Source: Tepidanaerobacter acetatoxydans Re1 (GTDB taxonomy: Bacteria; Bacillota; Thermosediminibacteria; Thermosediminibacterales; Tepidanaerobacteraceae). Taken from it: DNA of 64,000 nt. The notes beneath the pieces are model-generated. The model was not told the DNA's origin. It made no database searches and saw only the letters and a list, made by a program, of their open reading frames with translations. Positions 35,214-43,655 of the stretch are shown here, piece by piece. The stretch is taken from contig NC_019954.2 in the NCBI RefSeq assembly GCF_000328765.2, positions 2,152,516 to 2,216,515 on the forward strand. Reading direction: 5' to 3'. The stretch's first letter is position 1. Each line of letters begins with the position of its first letter. The position numbers and the translations under genes were made by a program.

Positions 35214-36095
35214 TCACCTTACCTCCTTTAAATTCAAATTTTTTAAATACAAAAACGCAACTGAAGAAAGTATCAAAGTAAGATATATTGCTAATGTTGA
35301 TGAATAACCAAAATCTAAAGCTTTTTGAGCTTTTATATAGGTATAAACACTTAAAGTATGTGTGCTGTATCCTGGGCCTCCACCTGTCATGGTGTATATT
35401 ACATCAACGGAATTAGCTACCCATATGATTCTCAGTAGCGACGAAACAAGGATTGTAGGTTTGAGCAACGGCATTGTTATATGCCAAAAAGTGCGCCAGC
35501 TACTAGCCCCGTCTACATGAGCAGCTTCATAGAGTTCTATAGGTATAGCTTGAAGACCTGTCAGAAGCATGATAGCAAAAAATGGAATACCTTGCCATAT
35601 AATGGTTACTATAACTGATGCCAGTGCAGTATTAGAGCTGGCTAGCCATGGAATATAGTTATCTATAATATGCAGTTTCGAAAGAATGTCATTTATTACA
35701 CCATAGTTTCCATCATACATCCATGTCCACATAAGACCAATTAAAACACCAGGGGTAACCCATGGAATCAATATAATTGATCTTATAAAACCTCTTCCTT
35801 TAAATTCCCTGTTTAAAAGCATTGCTAGGATTAAACCAAACAAAAATTGGAAAAATACTCCAAATACAACCCACAGAATAGTATTTAGCAAGGCCTCTTT
35901 AAATATCGGATCATTCAACACTTTTAAATAGTTTGCAAGTCCAACAAATTCTATATTTTTAGGTTTATATAAAGTGTAATCCAAAAAACTCATATAAATC
36001 GAATTAAGTATCGGATAACCTACTATTAGAATCATTAAGATAAAGGCTGGTGCCACAAGCAAATACGGTGTTATGTTAAGTCGTGATTTTCTCAT
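35214..36095 (-). CDS. Carbohydrate ABC transporter permease (MalF/UgpA type)
   Basis: The 293-residue permease has six membrane helices, a typical start (NITPYLLVAPAFILMILIVG) and the EAA loop IELYEAAHVDGASSWRTFWH. It pairs with the following permease to form the channel of a CUT1-type sugar importer. A 55-bp hairpin separates it from the binding-protein gene. The specific sugar cannot be inferred. Confidence 0.92.
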   Translation of the reverse strand: MRKSRLNITPYLLVAPAFILMILIVGYPILNSIYMSFLDYTLYKPKNIEFVGLANYLKVLNDPIFKEALLNTILWVVFGVFFQFLFGLILAMLLNREFKGRGFIRSIILIPWVTPGVLIGLMWTWMYDGNYGVINDILSKLHIIDNYIPWLASSNTALASVIVTIIWQGIPFFAIMLLTGLQAIPIELYEAAHVDGASSWRTFWHITMPLLKPTILVSSLLRIIWVANSVDVIYTMTGGGPGYSTHTLSVYTYIKAQKALDFGYSSTLAIYLTLILSSVAFLYLKNLNLKEVR

Positions 36096-36135
36096 GTTGA
36101 CTCACTCCTTAATCCGGAACGCAAAATAAATGCAC

Positions 36136-36190
36136 AGGGGCCGAACAAAAAATAGAATTTACAGCTTATTTGTCGATTTTTCGGCCCCTT
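36136..36190 (-). promoter_or_regulatory. Stem-loop between binding-protein and permease genes
   Basis: AGGGGCCGAA pairs with TTCGGCCCCT over a 35-nt AT-rich loop. No strong T-run follows on the minus strand. Similar intercistronic hairpins raise binding-protein mRNA relative to permease mRNA by protecting the upstream part or ending some transcripts. Confidence 0.6.
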
Positions 36191-36218
36191 CTTATTGAAC
36201 CAATTCACTTTTAAAAAA

Positions 36219-37508
36219 TTATTTTGTCATTCCTTCAGCTAAAATTTCCATCATTTTTTTGCTGCTGATTTTACCTTCCAGCGCTTGTTGGGTCGTTGCA
36301 GGCCACAAAGATTCTATCCATTCACCCATATTTTCATTTATTGGAAACACGTGGGCATAAGGCATTGATTCAAAAGACGCTACCATAAATCTATTCTCCT
36401 TAAAGTAATCCTGATCTTGAAGAGATTTCAAAACAGGAACATTTCCAGTTGCTTTACACCATCTTTCTATTTGCTCTTTTTCGGATAACCACGAAACAAA
36501 TATAAAAGCTTCTTGTGGATGTTTAGTTGACTTATAAATTACATTTTCTGTATCGCCCATAGAGGTCCATCGTCCATGGGGGCCGGCAGGTACCGGAAAT
36601 GCATCTACATCATCACCAAATTGCTCTATCATGCCATTAGAGGACTTAATATGATGTATAACCATAGCAGCTTTTCCTGATTTGAAATTAGTAATAATTT
36701 CGTTAAAGCCATCAGCGACCGCAGTAGGAGGAACTACTTTATATTTTTTATATAAATCCAAGAAAAGCTCATTAGCTTCAATTGCTTCTGGATATGTTAA
36801 TGTGCAATTGCCTTCATCATCAAAGAACGTATTTTCTGGTACATTTGATAAAATAAAACTTGCCCATGGCTCATGTCCACCTCTAGCCCCTCGCATGGCA
36901 AAAGCATATTGATCGACTTTGCCATCCCCGTCTGTATCTTTGGTAAGTTTCTTAGCAATTTCTAGAAATTCATCCCATGTATCTGGTATTTCTGCTCCTA
37001 CCTCTTCAAACATACTAGGCCTATAATACATATAAAGCACCTGAAGTTCCCACGGCATTACGTAATTATTCCCATCTTCGTATTCCATTACATCCCACAG
37101 GTTTTCCGCAACATCATCTTTCCCTGGCCACTCTTTCAAAAAATCATTAAGAGGCATAAGCGCATCTTGACCTATGAATTCCGGCTGCCAAGTTAATTTA
37201 AATGATGAAGTATCTGGCCCGCTGCCACCAGTTACACTGTTTAATAATTTTGTATGGAAGTCATTCCATCCAATAACTTCTACTTCTACTTGAATATTAG
37301 GATGTGTATTATTAAATTCTTCCACCAGCTGAGAAAATGTTGGATCGTTTGGATCATCAAGCCACAACCAATGTTTCAATTTTACAATTTCTTCTTTTCC
37401 TTGATCCGAAGAATCAGCTGTATTGGTATCTCCGCAACCAGTTATAAGACTCGTCAATAAAAGTAAAATCACTATAAGACTAAAGTACTTTTTATAGCCT
37501 TTTTTCAT
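36219..37508 (-). CDS. Extracellular sugar-binding lipoprotein of ABC transporter
   Basis: The 429-residue protein has a lipoprotein signal with the lipobox LLLTSLITGCGD (Cys26) and a two-lobed family 1 solute-binding fold with VEEFNNTHPNIQVEVEV and PWELQVLYMYYRPSMFEEVG. It would capture an oligosaccharide or polyol outside the membrane and deliver it to the two permeases. A DTDGDGKVDQ stretch resembles a calcium loop. The ATG follows AGGGAGG. Confidence 0.92.
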   Translation of the reverse strand: MKKGYKKYFSLIVILLLLTSLITGCGDTNTADSSDQGKEEIVKLKHWLWLDDPNDPTFSQLVEEFNNTHPNIQVEVEVIGWNDFHTKLLNSVTGGSGPDTSSFKLTWQPEFIGQDALMPLNDFLKEWPGKDDVAENLWDVMEYEDGNNYVMPWELQVLYMYYRPSMFEEVGAEIPDTWDEFLEIAKKLTKDTDGDGKVDQYAFAMRGARGGHEPWASFILSNVPENTFFDDEGNCTLTYPEAIEANELFLDLYKKYKVVPPTAVADGFNEIITNFKSGKAAMVIHHIKSSNGMIEQFGDDVDAFPVPAGPHGRWTSMGDTENVIYKSTKHPQEAFIFVSWLSEKEQIERWCKATGNVPVLKSLQDQDYFKENRFMVASFESMPYAHVFPINENMGEWIESLWPATTQQALEGKISSKKMMEILAEGMTK

Positions 37509-37540
37509 TCGTAAAACCTCCCTTTGTTTTTGCTTATGAT

Positions 37541-38260
37541 TTAGTCACTATTTACTTGACGTTGCCTTGCTTTTTCTGCAATGTCTATATCTTCTAAGGT
37601 TGCTTCTAAATGTGCTTGCATTTCTTTCTCTGCACCTTCAGGATCACTATTGTTAATTGCTTTAAATATACTCTTATGGTACTTTAAAGCCCTGTCTGGG
37701 CTTCCAGGTACATTGACCGTCTCAAAATAGCCTTTAATGATGGATTCGATAATTATCGGTATTATTCGCTCAATTATGGGATTTTGTGTAGCTTTTGCTA
37801 TAGCGGTGTGAAATTCTATATCAATATCACTGTGGTTTTCTTTTCTATTGATCACCTCCTCCATATCTATTAATAAGCTTTGAAGCTTATTTATATCTCC
37901 CGGGGTAGCTCTTTTTGCAGCTAAATTTGCAACTCTAGGCTCAATTAATAATCTTGTTTCAAATAGGCATAAAATTAAATTTTTATCTTGTATAAAACTT
38001 ACACCTAGGGGATCATTTATTAAGCCTGGTTTTTCAGCTACAAAAGTGCCTTTACCACGGACTATCTTTACTATATTATTAGACGCAAGAGTTTTAACTG
38101 CTTCCCGGATTGTTGTTCTACTTACATCAAACATCTCCGATAATTCCATTTCATTAGGAAGCTTGCTTCCTGGTTTGTATTTATTATCTTGTATCATCTG
38201 TATTATTGTATTTGCAACTTCATTAGATAAATTTTTTCTTACTTTAGACACATTTATCAT
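37541..38260 (-). CDS. FadR-subfamily GntR transcriptional regulator
   Basis: The 239-residue protein has an N-terminal winged helix (SKLPNEMELSEMFDVSRTTI then REAVKTLASNNIVKIVRGKG) and a C-terminal all-helical FCD ligand domain with conserved Asp and His residues (DIDIEFHTAIAKAT, HKSIFKAINNSD) that usually bind a metal and a small acid or sugar acid. It is 32 bp before the binding-protein gene in the same direction, so it likely controls the ABC-transketolase operon. A sugar-acid ligand is suggested by the family only. Confidence 0.9.
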   Translation of the reverse strand: MINVSKVRKNLSNEVANTIIQMIQDNKYKPGSKLPNEMELSEMFDVSRTTIREAVKTLASNNIVKIVRGKGTFVAEKPGLINDPLGVSFIQDKNLILCLFETRLLIEPRVANLAAKRATPGDINKLQSLLIDMEEVINRKENHSDIDIEFHTAIAKATQNPIIERIIPIIIESIIKGYFETVNVPGSPDRALKYHKSIFKAINNSDPEGAEKEMQAHLEATLEDIDIAEKARQRQVNSD

Positions 38261-38378
38261 CTTCTCTCATCATACGTCATACGTCATACATCATTATTTA
38301 GATAATTCTACACTTTCCGCCAAAATCCTTCTTTTAAAAGAAAAAATTTTTATGTATATAATTTGATAAGTCTAAATA

Positions 38379-38600
38379 AGCTGGAACACAAGGGAAGAAA
38401 TACCAGCTAAAGCATGTAGTAGTATATATAGATCTGTTAAAATACTTCGTTAGACTAGACCATGAACTAATCCTAGATGCGATAAATCGAAAAGTTAGTG
38501 ATGGCAAGATACTGGAACCATTTAAAAAGTTTATTAAAGCACTAGTGATAGCGGATAGGAGTTTTCAATAAACAGAAATTGGGAGACCACAAGGGGGACT
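38379..38600 (+). pseudogene. Group II intron reverse-transcriptase fragment
   Basis: An open stretch reads VVVYIDLLKYFVRLDHELI, then RKVSDGKILEPFKKFIKAL, a stop codon, and TEIGRPQGG. This matches reverse-transcriptase domains 2-3 of group II intron proteins (normally VVDIDLEKFFD, GRVLKLIRKYL and GTPQGG). The catalytic YADD part and the maturase domain are missing, and there is no start codon. The fragment ends inside a palindrome at 38591-38626. Confidence 0.75.
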
Positions 38601-38626
38601 GTGCTAAGCTTAGCATAATCCCCCTT
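38591..38626. terminator. Palindrome at the end of the RT fragment
   Basis: AAGGGGGA and TCCCCCTT flank a central TGCTAAGC/TTAGCA inverted repeat. On the plus strand the stem is followed by a T-rich stretch after a gap (GTCTTTTTTGCTTTTT), so it may act as a terminator. It may equally be an inverted junction between two RT fragments, since both arms resemble the PQGG codons. Confidence 0.45.
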
Positions 38627-39107
38627 TGAGGAACGTCTTTTTTGCTTTTTATTTAGGAACATTCCTTTGTCCGTAATTCCCACGTTTAGAAACTTTTGAA
38701 TTAGCAATAGAACTCCATTATCTTTTATTGTACTTAAAAGAATTTCAATTAACTTGGATTGGTTGGCTGTATATAATAATTTCTCTTTATATAATAGGAC
38801 TGAGCACTTGCAGGAAGCCTTCTGAATTACCCCAATCTATGTATGCACAGTTTTTGTGTTTTATCATCTCTTTTAAGTATTTCTAATTGCTTTACTGGGT
38901 ATGCTTTTAGATATAAGGTTTTTACTCTGTTTCCCCTTGCCTTTGACTAGCACTTCCTTCTATCAAGCCCGCAGAGGATTTTCACAATCAAGTTCAAGTG
39001 GTTGCTCATACCGAACACATCAAGAATAAACCATTTTCTTAGGGCCTATACTGAAAACCAATATGGTTTTTTATGCATACTGTCGTAAAGCAAAGAAAGA
39101 TTTATGT
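38627..39107. other. Noncoding stretch between RT relic and tctA
   Basis: No open gene is visible on either strand. A weak AAAACC/GGTTTT hairpin at 39055-39071 may end the tct transcript. Broken frames suggest old mobile DNA, but I recognise no family. Confidence 0.3.
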
Positions 39108-40607
39108 TCAATTACTATGCTCCTGTTTAAGCTTTTGTTTATTATTTTCGACTTTCATGTAAGAAGATACTATGGAAAAGATAGATAGCAACAAGAATAT
39201 AGCAGTTATAGGTCTTGTATATAAAAACTTGATACTTCCTTGATACAACAATAATGATTTCCTTAGATTGCTTTCTGCCATAGGACCCAATATAACTGCC
39301 AAGATTATCGGCGAAGTGGGCATCTGGGCCTTTTGCATAAAATAGCCGATTATCCCAAACAGCAACATTACATAGACATCAAATATACTATTGTTTATTG
39401 AGAAAGATCCAACAATAGAAAGGGATAGAATTACAGGTATTATAATCTTCTTAGGTATCTCAACAACTTTACTAAATAATCTAATACCTGTAAGGCCAAG
39501 AATTAACATTATAATATTGCCTACAAGCATAGAACTAAAAAGACCATATACAATATCGGCATTTTCGGTAAAAAGCATCGGCCCTGGTTGAAGGCCTTGT
39601 ATTATCAAAGCACCTAAGAGTATAGAAGTAACTGCATCTCCAGGTACACCTAATGTTAACAAAGGAACCAGTGCCCCTCCTGTTACTCCATTATTTCCGG
39701 CTTCCGGAGCAGCAATGCCTTCTAAAATGCCTGTACCGAATTTCTCTGGGTTTTTTGAGCTTCTTCGCGCTTCATTATAAGATACAAAAGCTGCAATATC
39801 CGCTCCTGCTCCAGGTATCGCACCTATAAATGTTCCCATTACTGCTGATTTTAACATAACAGGTAGAACCCTGATTATTTCTTTGATAGAAACAATTCCA
39901 CTTTTAAACTTTTGAATTGTTATATCTTTTTCAAAGATACTTTCCATTTGGACAAGAGCTTCAGAAACAGCAAAAAGGCCGATTAATATCGGAATAACAG
40001 AAAAGCCATTTAAAAGCTCGATTTTACCAAAGGTGAATCTGGGAAAACTTGTTACAGGATCCATACCCACAGTACAGATGAATAAGCCGAACATTCCTGA
40101 CAAAAGTCCTTTTATTGGGTTATCACCAGAGATACTTGCTATAATACTTAATCCGAATACTGCAAGGGCAAAGTATTCCGGCGCGCTAAATCGGAGAGCA
40201 AAATTAGCTAGAATCGGTGATATTGTAATTAGTAAAATTGTACTTACTAACCCGCCGACAAAAGAAGCAATAGTTGCCATGCTAAGTGCTTTAGCCGCTT
40301 CACCCTTTTGAGCCATAGTGTGACCATCAAACACTGTTGCCGCTGCTGCCGGTGTACCGGGAGTTTTTAACAATATTGCCGAGATGGAGCCACCATATAT
40401 CGCACCAATATATATGCCCACCAACATAACTAGTGCTGCAGTTGCTTCCATACCAAAAGTAAGTGGGAGAAGAATTGCAACACCCATGGTAGCCGTAAGG
40501 CCTGGTAATGCACCTATCGCAATTCCACCGCTCACACCTAAAATCAATAGAAAAAACATTCTTGGAGTCAGTGCTATTTTTAGACCTGCCAATAGTAATT
40601 CAAACAT
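39108..40607 (-). CDS. tctA: Tripartite tricarboxylate transporter, large permease subunit TctA
   Basis: The 499-residue permease has about twelve membrane helices and the family signatures GALPGLTATMGVAILLPLTF near the N-terminus and IPGAGADIAAFVSYNEARR near residue 260, followed by GILEGIAAPEAGNNGVTGG. It forms the channel of a secondary carboxylate transporter that uses a soluble receptor (TctC). It lies 12 bp after tctB. The substrate is a di- or tricarboxylate such as citrate, but many TctA systems are uncharacterised. Confidence 0.95.
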   Translation of the reverse strand: MFELLLAGLKIALTPRMFFLLILGVSGGIAIGALPGLTATMGVAILLPLTFGMEATAALVMLVGIYIGAIYGGSISAILLKTPGTPAAAATVFDGHTMAQKGEAAKALSMATIASFVGGLVSTILLITISPILANFALRFSAPEYFALAVFGLSIIASISGDNPIKGLLSGMFGLFICTVGMDPVTSFPRFTFGKIELLNGFSVIPILIGLFAVSEALVQMESIFEKDITIQKFKSGIVSIKEIIRVLPVMLKSAVMGTFIGAIPGAGADIAAFVSYNEARRSSKNPEKFGTGILEGIAAPEAGNNGVTGGALVPLLTLGVPGDAVTSILLGALIIQGLQPGPMLFTENADIVYGLFSSMLVGNIIMLILGLTGIRLFSKVVEIPKKIIIPVILSLSIVGSFSINNSIFDVYVMLLFGIIGYFMQKAQMPTSPIILAVILGPMAESNLRKSLLLYQGSIKFLYTRPITAIFLLLSIFSIVSSYMKVENNKQKLKQEHSN

Positions 40608-40619
40608 ATATAGTCCCCC

Positions 40620-41084
40620 TTAAAAGCCTAATAAACCGCTGGGCAAAGGTACCATCAGTATTCTTTGAAATACCTGAAATATAGCTAAAGTTATTGCGCA
40701 GGATAATAACAAAGTTAGTATCTTGTTGTTATATCTAAATATGCTTAAAAGGACAATATTAAGTATTATCGTGTCTATGATAAAACCTAATTTATCCAAT
40801 AACATAATGTATATCAATAAAACAATCACTCCAATTAATGGAAATTTAAATGTTTCCCATTTAAATATACTACTGGTATCATTGTGCCAGTCCTTTTCCA
40901 AGATAGAACTTACGATCAATATTGCGGACAAAATAAGCATAATTACTGCAATCATTCTTGGAAAAAAGGCAGCACCTATGAAATTATCTGTTATCATTGT
41001 CTGCTGAAAACTTAGTGATTGTACAAAAATAAAAATACTTAAAGCTATAAAGATAATTCCTGTAACTATATTTATCCTCTTCAT
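40620..41084 (-). CDS. tctB: Tripartite tricarboxylate transporter, small subunit TctB
   Basis: The 154-residue membrane protein has four predicted helices (FIALSIFIFVQSLSF near the start; AAFFPRMIAVIMLILSAILI; a central pair) as in TctB. Sequence conservation in this family is low, so the identity rests mainly on its place between tctC and tctA and its topology. Confidence 0.88.
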   Translation of the reverse strand: MKRINIVTGIIFIALSIFIFVQSLSFQQTMITDNFIGAAFFPRMIAVIMLILSAILIVSSILEKDWHNDTSSIFKWETFKFPLIGVIVLLIYIMLLDKLGFIIDTIILNIVLLSIFRYNNKILTLLLSCAITLAIFQVFQRILMVPLPSGLLGF

Positions 41085-41104
41085 TTTTATATCACCTGCT
41101 TGTA

Positions 41105-41128
41105 GACCGCTAGAGCATTCTAGCGGTC
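41105..41128 (-). promoter_or_regulatory. Stem-loop between tctC and tctB
   Basis: GACCGCTAGA and TCTAGCGGTC form a perfect 10-bp stem with a GCAT loop. Without a T-run it is more likely an mRNA-protecting or processing hairpin after the receptor gene than a full terminator, parallel to the one at 36136. Confidence 0.65.
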
Positions 41129-41144
41129 ATCATATATTATTGTA

Positions 41145-42149
41145 TTATTGTTCTTTTTTTAACTCATCGACTATTTTACTCAATAACTCGGTATCATTGT
41201 CAATGAATGTCCTAAATTCTTCAGCATCAAGATAATAGATACCTAAAGTTGATTTTTCCATGAAGTCTACAAATTGTTCGTCCTCACAAGCCTTTTTAAA
41301 AGCGTCGCTCAATATATCTTTTACTTCTTTTGGGGTTCCTTTTGGCACCGCAAGTCCCCGCCATGTCCCAGATACTACATCTATTCCTTCCTCTTTTAGA
41401 GTTGGAACATCAGGTAAATTCTCCAGCCTACTGTCAGCCATAACAGCTAAAGGTCTTAACTGACCGGCTTTTATTTGAGATAAGGCTTCTCCCGGATTTG
41501 TAATGGTAAAATCAACATGCCCACCTAACACTGCTGGTATTGCTTCAGCTGCACCATTATAGGGAATATGATTAAATTTTACATCTTGATCAATTTCAAG
41601 AGCTAATACATAGAAATTGGGCTTTGCTGTACTTGCAAATTTTATCTGACCTGGATTTTTCTTTGCATCATCAAGAAGATCCTTTGCACTGTTATATTTT
41701 GAATCCGATTTAACCAATATCATCGCAGGATCTTGATTAATATTTGCTATAAGGTCAAAATCATCTGCCGAAATACTTGCAAGACCCATAAGTGGTAGAG
41801 ATACTATTTCTCTTGTTATCATAGTCACTGTATAACCATCAGGTTTTGAATTAGCACCTTCCGTCATACCAACTGCACCGGAACCTCCTGTTTTGTTAAC
41901 TATCACGACAGGTTGCCCCAATTGCTTTTCGGCAGCATTCGCAAGGGCTCTGGCAACTGCATCTGTACCTCCTCCTGCAGCAAAGGGTACAATTAATTCA
42001 ATATTCTTTTTGGGGAAATCTGTAACTACTTTTTCATTATTAGTTTCTTGGGCTTTAGAATTACTGTTATTATTGCTGTTACCACATCCTACTAAGAACA
42101 TAGCAACAAGCAGAAAAACTACAATTCCTGTAATGTATTTTTTTTTCAC
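41145..42149 (-). CDS. tctC: Tripartite tricarboxylate transporter receptor protein TctC
   Basis: The 334-residue lipoprotein has a signal ending in VAMFLVGCGNSNN (lipobox Cys22) and the Bug/TctC fold with the diagnostic IELIVPFAAGGGTDAVARALA near residue 55 and GQPVVIVNKTGGSG. It captures the carboxylate outside the cell. The gene is first in the tctCBA operon and well expressed ones normally are followed by a hairpin, as here. No two-component regulator (tctDE) is nearby. Confidence 0.95.
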   Translation of the reverse strand: MKKKYITGIVVFLLVAMFLVGCGNSNNNSNSKAQETNNEKVVTDFPKKNIELIVPFAAGGGTDAVARALANAAEKQLGQPVVIVNKTGGSGAVGMTEGANSKPDGYTVTMITREIVSLPLMGLASISADDFDLIANINQDPAMILVKSDSKYNSAKDLLDDAKKNPGQIKFASTAKPNFYVLALEIDQDVKFNHIPYNGAAEAIPAVLGGHVDFTITNPGEALSQIKAGQLRPLAVMADSRLENLPDVPTLKEEGIDVVSGTWRGLAVPKGTPKEVKDILSDAFKKACEDEQFVDFMEKSTLGIYYLDAEEFRTFIDNDTELLSKIVDELKKEQ

Positions 42150-42639
42150 AGCAACACAACCTCCTATGTATTTTTATTATTGTTAAACCATATTCGCTGA
42201 TTTTGCATAGCGGAACACAGTTTCATATTAATGTATTTATATTCTATATAATTTTACAAAATCCTTCTTGACAATTAAGTAAAATTAGAAATGCTATGTA
42301 ATTACCTTGACAGTTGTCCACCAGTTACAGCTATAATGAATCCTTCTCACATGCTGATGCATCAGAAGTAAGGAATATTGCCGCACTTTTAAGATTCGAC
42401 AGTGCATTTGTCACCAGAATGAACATGTGAAAACATAAAATGGTAAAATTAAAATATAAACTAAGAAAAATATCAATAAGAAATTTACAACGATCCTTCA
42501 AATTAGTAAAAATACCTTGTATTTTTCCTTAATTTAGCGTATTATTGTAGCACTATAAGATATTAAGATATTCATAAAGTGCTCTATGGAATGGACACAG
42601 CTAGTTGCAGGCATAATAAAAGAGGAATAATTTCAATCA
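42150..42639. other. Intergenic region with a coding relic
   Basis: The tctC promoter should lie in 42150-42290. On the plus strand 42311-42430 stays open for 39 codons and ends with SHADASEVRNIAALLRFDS and a TGA, without a start codon; it looks like the end of a decayed gene, family unknown. The rest is AT-rich without recognisable content. Confidence 0.3.
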
Positions 42640-42814
42640 TCAGCAAGGCCGCCAGTTTTATGCGGTTCCTGTTCGTCAGCTAAGGATTCTGCCTCCGGCT
42701 TCTTTTATTACGCACTTGTGCGCGTAACCGATGTCACCACAGGCAACCCTTGCCTTTGGCTAAGCCAGATCAGTAGCGGACTTTCACCACTTAGCTTTTC
42801 CCTATGCCAGGCAC
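42640..42814 (-). mobile_element. Truncated group IIC intron (5' part, domain I)
   Basis: Reading the minus strand from 42814, GTGCCTGGCATAGGG, GGTGAAAGTCC, GGCAAGGGT, CTGTGGTGACATCGG and GACGAACAGGAACCGCATAA follow the order of the 5' domain of bacterial class C group II introns such as the Oceanobacillus iheyensis intron. The predicted first base is four bases after a terminator-like hairpin (42819-42850), the site type chosen by class C introns. No maturase gene or domain V/VI follows, so the element is a dead fragment; its 3' limit near 42640 is approximate. Confidence 0.7.
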
Positions 42815-42818
42815 ATAA

Positions 42819-42850
42819 ATTCACCTTTTGGGACTCCCTAAAAGGTGAAT
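42819..42850 (-). terminator. comEB terminator, also the intron target site
   Basis: ATTCACCTTTT and AAAAGGTGAAT form a perfect 11-bp stem around GGGACTCCCT, 60 bp after the comEB stop. The T-run expected after the stem is replaced by TTAT and then the intron 5' end. Confidence 0.75.
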
Positions 42851-42911
42851 AGGATTGAGGACTTTCTACTTATAAATAAGAATATATACGTTTGAATTTA
42901 TAATAAACACA

Positions 42912-43328
42912 TTATGTATCCAGGGACATACAAACCACTTCTATCCAAGGAGCGTCTTTGAACCAATCATAATCAGGTGGGTACTCAATAGCATATACTA
43001 CTCGCTTTATCCCTGAGTTTATGATAAGTTTAGAGCACTCTGCGCAGGGGCGAGCAGTGACATATATTGTAGCACCTTTGCGTTCTTCAGGAGAACATTC
43101 TAAGAGGGCATTGACCTCAGCATGAATAGTCCGCACACAATGGTTTCCTCGTATCATACACCCTACATCATCACAGTGATCCATGCCTGACGGACTGCCG
43201 TTGTATCCTGTTCCTTTTATTCTATTATCCTTTACAACCACAGCACCTACCTGAAGCCTTGGGCATGTAGACCTTTCCCTTACTTTAAATGCTATCTCTA
43301 AAAAATACTTATCCCAGTCTTTCCTCAT
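42912..43328 (-). CDS. comEB: dCMP deaminase (ComEB-type)
   Basis: The enzyme deaminates dCMP to dUMP for thymidylate synthesis. The zinc-binding motifs are HAEVNALL (His and catalytic Glu) and PCAECSKLI (two Cys), with an insertion CMIRGNHCVR before the first, as in dCMP deaminases. The 138-residue length is normal. It is a single gene here between two accessory islands; in related genomes such a gene often sits between upp and wecA, which matches if the islands are removed. Confidence 0.93.
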   Translation of the reverse strand: MRKDWDKYFLEIAFKVRERSTCPRLQVGAVVVKDNRIKGTGYNGSPSGMDHCDDVGCMIRGNHCVRTIHAEVNALLECSPEERKGATIYVTARPCAECSKLIINSGIKRVVYAIEYPPDYDWFKDAPWIEVVCMSLDT

Positions 43329-43626
43329 AATAAAAAACTCCTTCCAAGTAAATAGTATGTATGTTAAATCATAATAGTTGCGCTACATCTTAACCATAAT
43401 ATATACTCAAACCATATAACTATTTAAAATATTTATTATTACATCTATAATTTGACGTACTTTCTGTGAGCTTTGTTTTGCATCAAGTTTAGCATTAAAC
43501 GGTTTTTGAAACAACAGTTTTTTTGAAAGATTATCTTTATTAAATTTATGTATTAATAGTATTGATTTTTATTAATACTATTACAATATTACTATATAAT
43601 TTTAATTATGTAAAAAGCAATTTAAA
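43329..43626. other. AT-rich intergenic region upstream of comEB
   Basis: About 300 bp without a gene. It should hold the comEB promoter near 43360-43420, but no sharp consensus stands out; a few AT-rich inverted repeats are present. Confidence 0.3.
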
Positions 43627-43655
43627 AACCCATCTCTGTGAGACAGCGATGGGTT
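43627..43655 (-). terminator. Terminator of the PTS/amino-sugar operon
   Basis: AACCCATC and GATGGGTT form an 8-bp stem that includes the last bases of the rpiR-family stop codon and is followed by TTTTAAATT on the minus strand. Confidence 0.7.

Noticed and set aside
42640-42814. Cobalamin-riboswitch look-alike (GGGAA ... GGTGAAAGTCC ... GAAGCCGGAGGC, minus strand)
   Set aside because: The order of the longer motifs follows group IIC intron domain I instead, it begins right after a terminator, and no cobalamin gene follows downstream on that strand.
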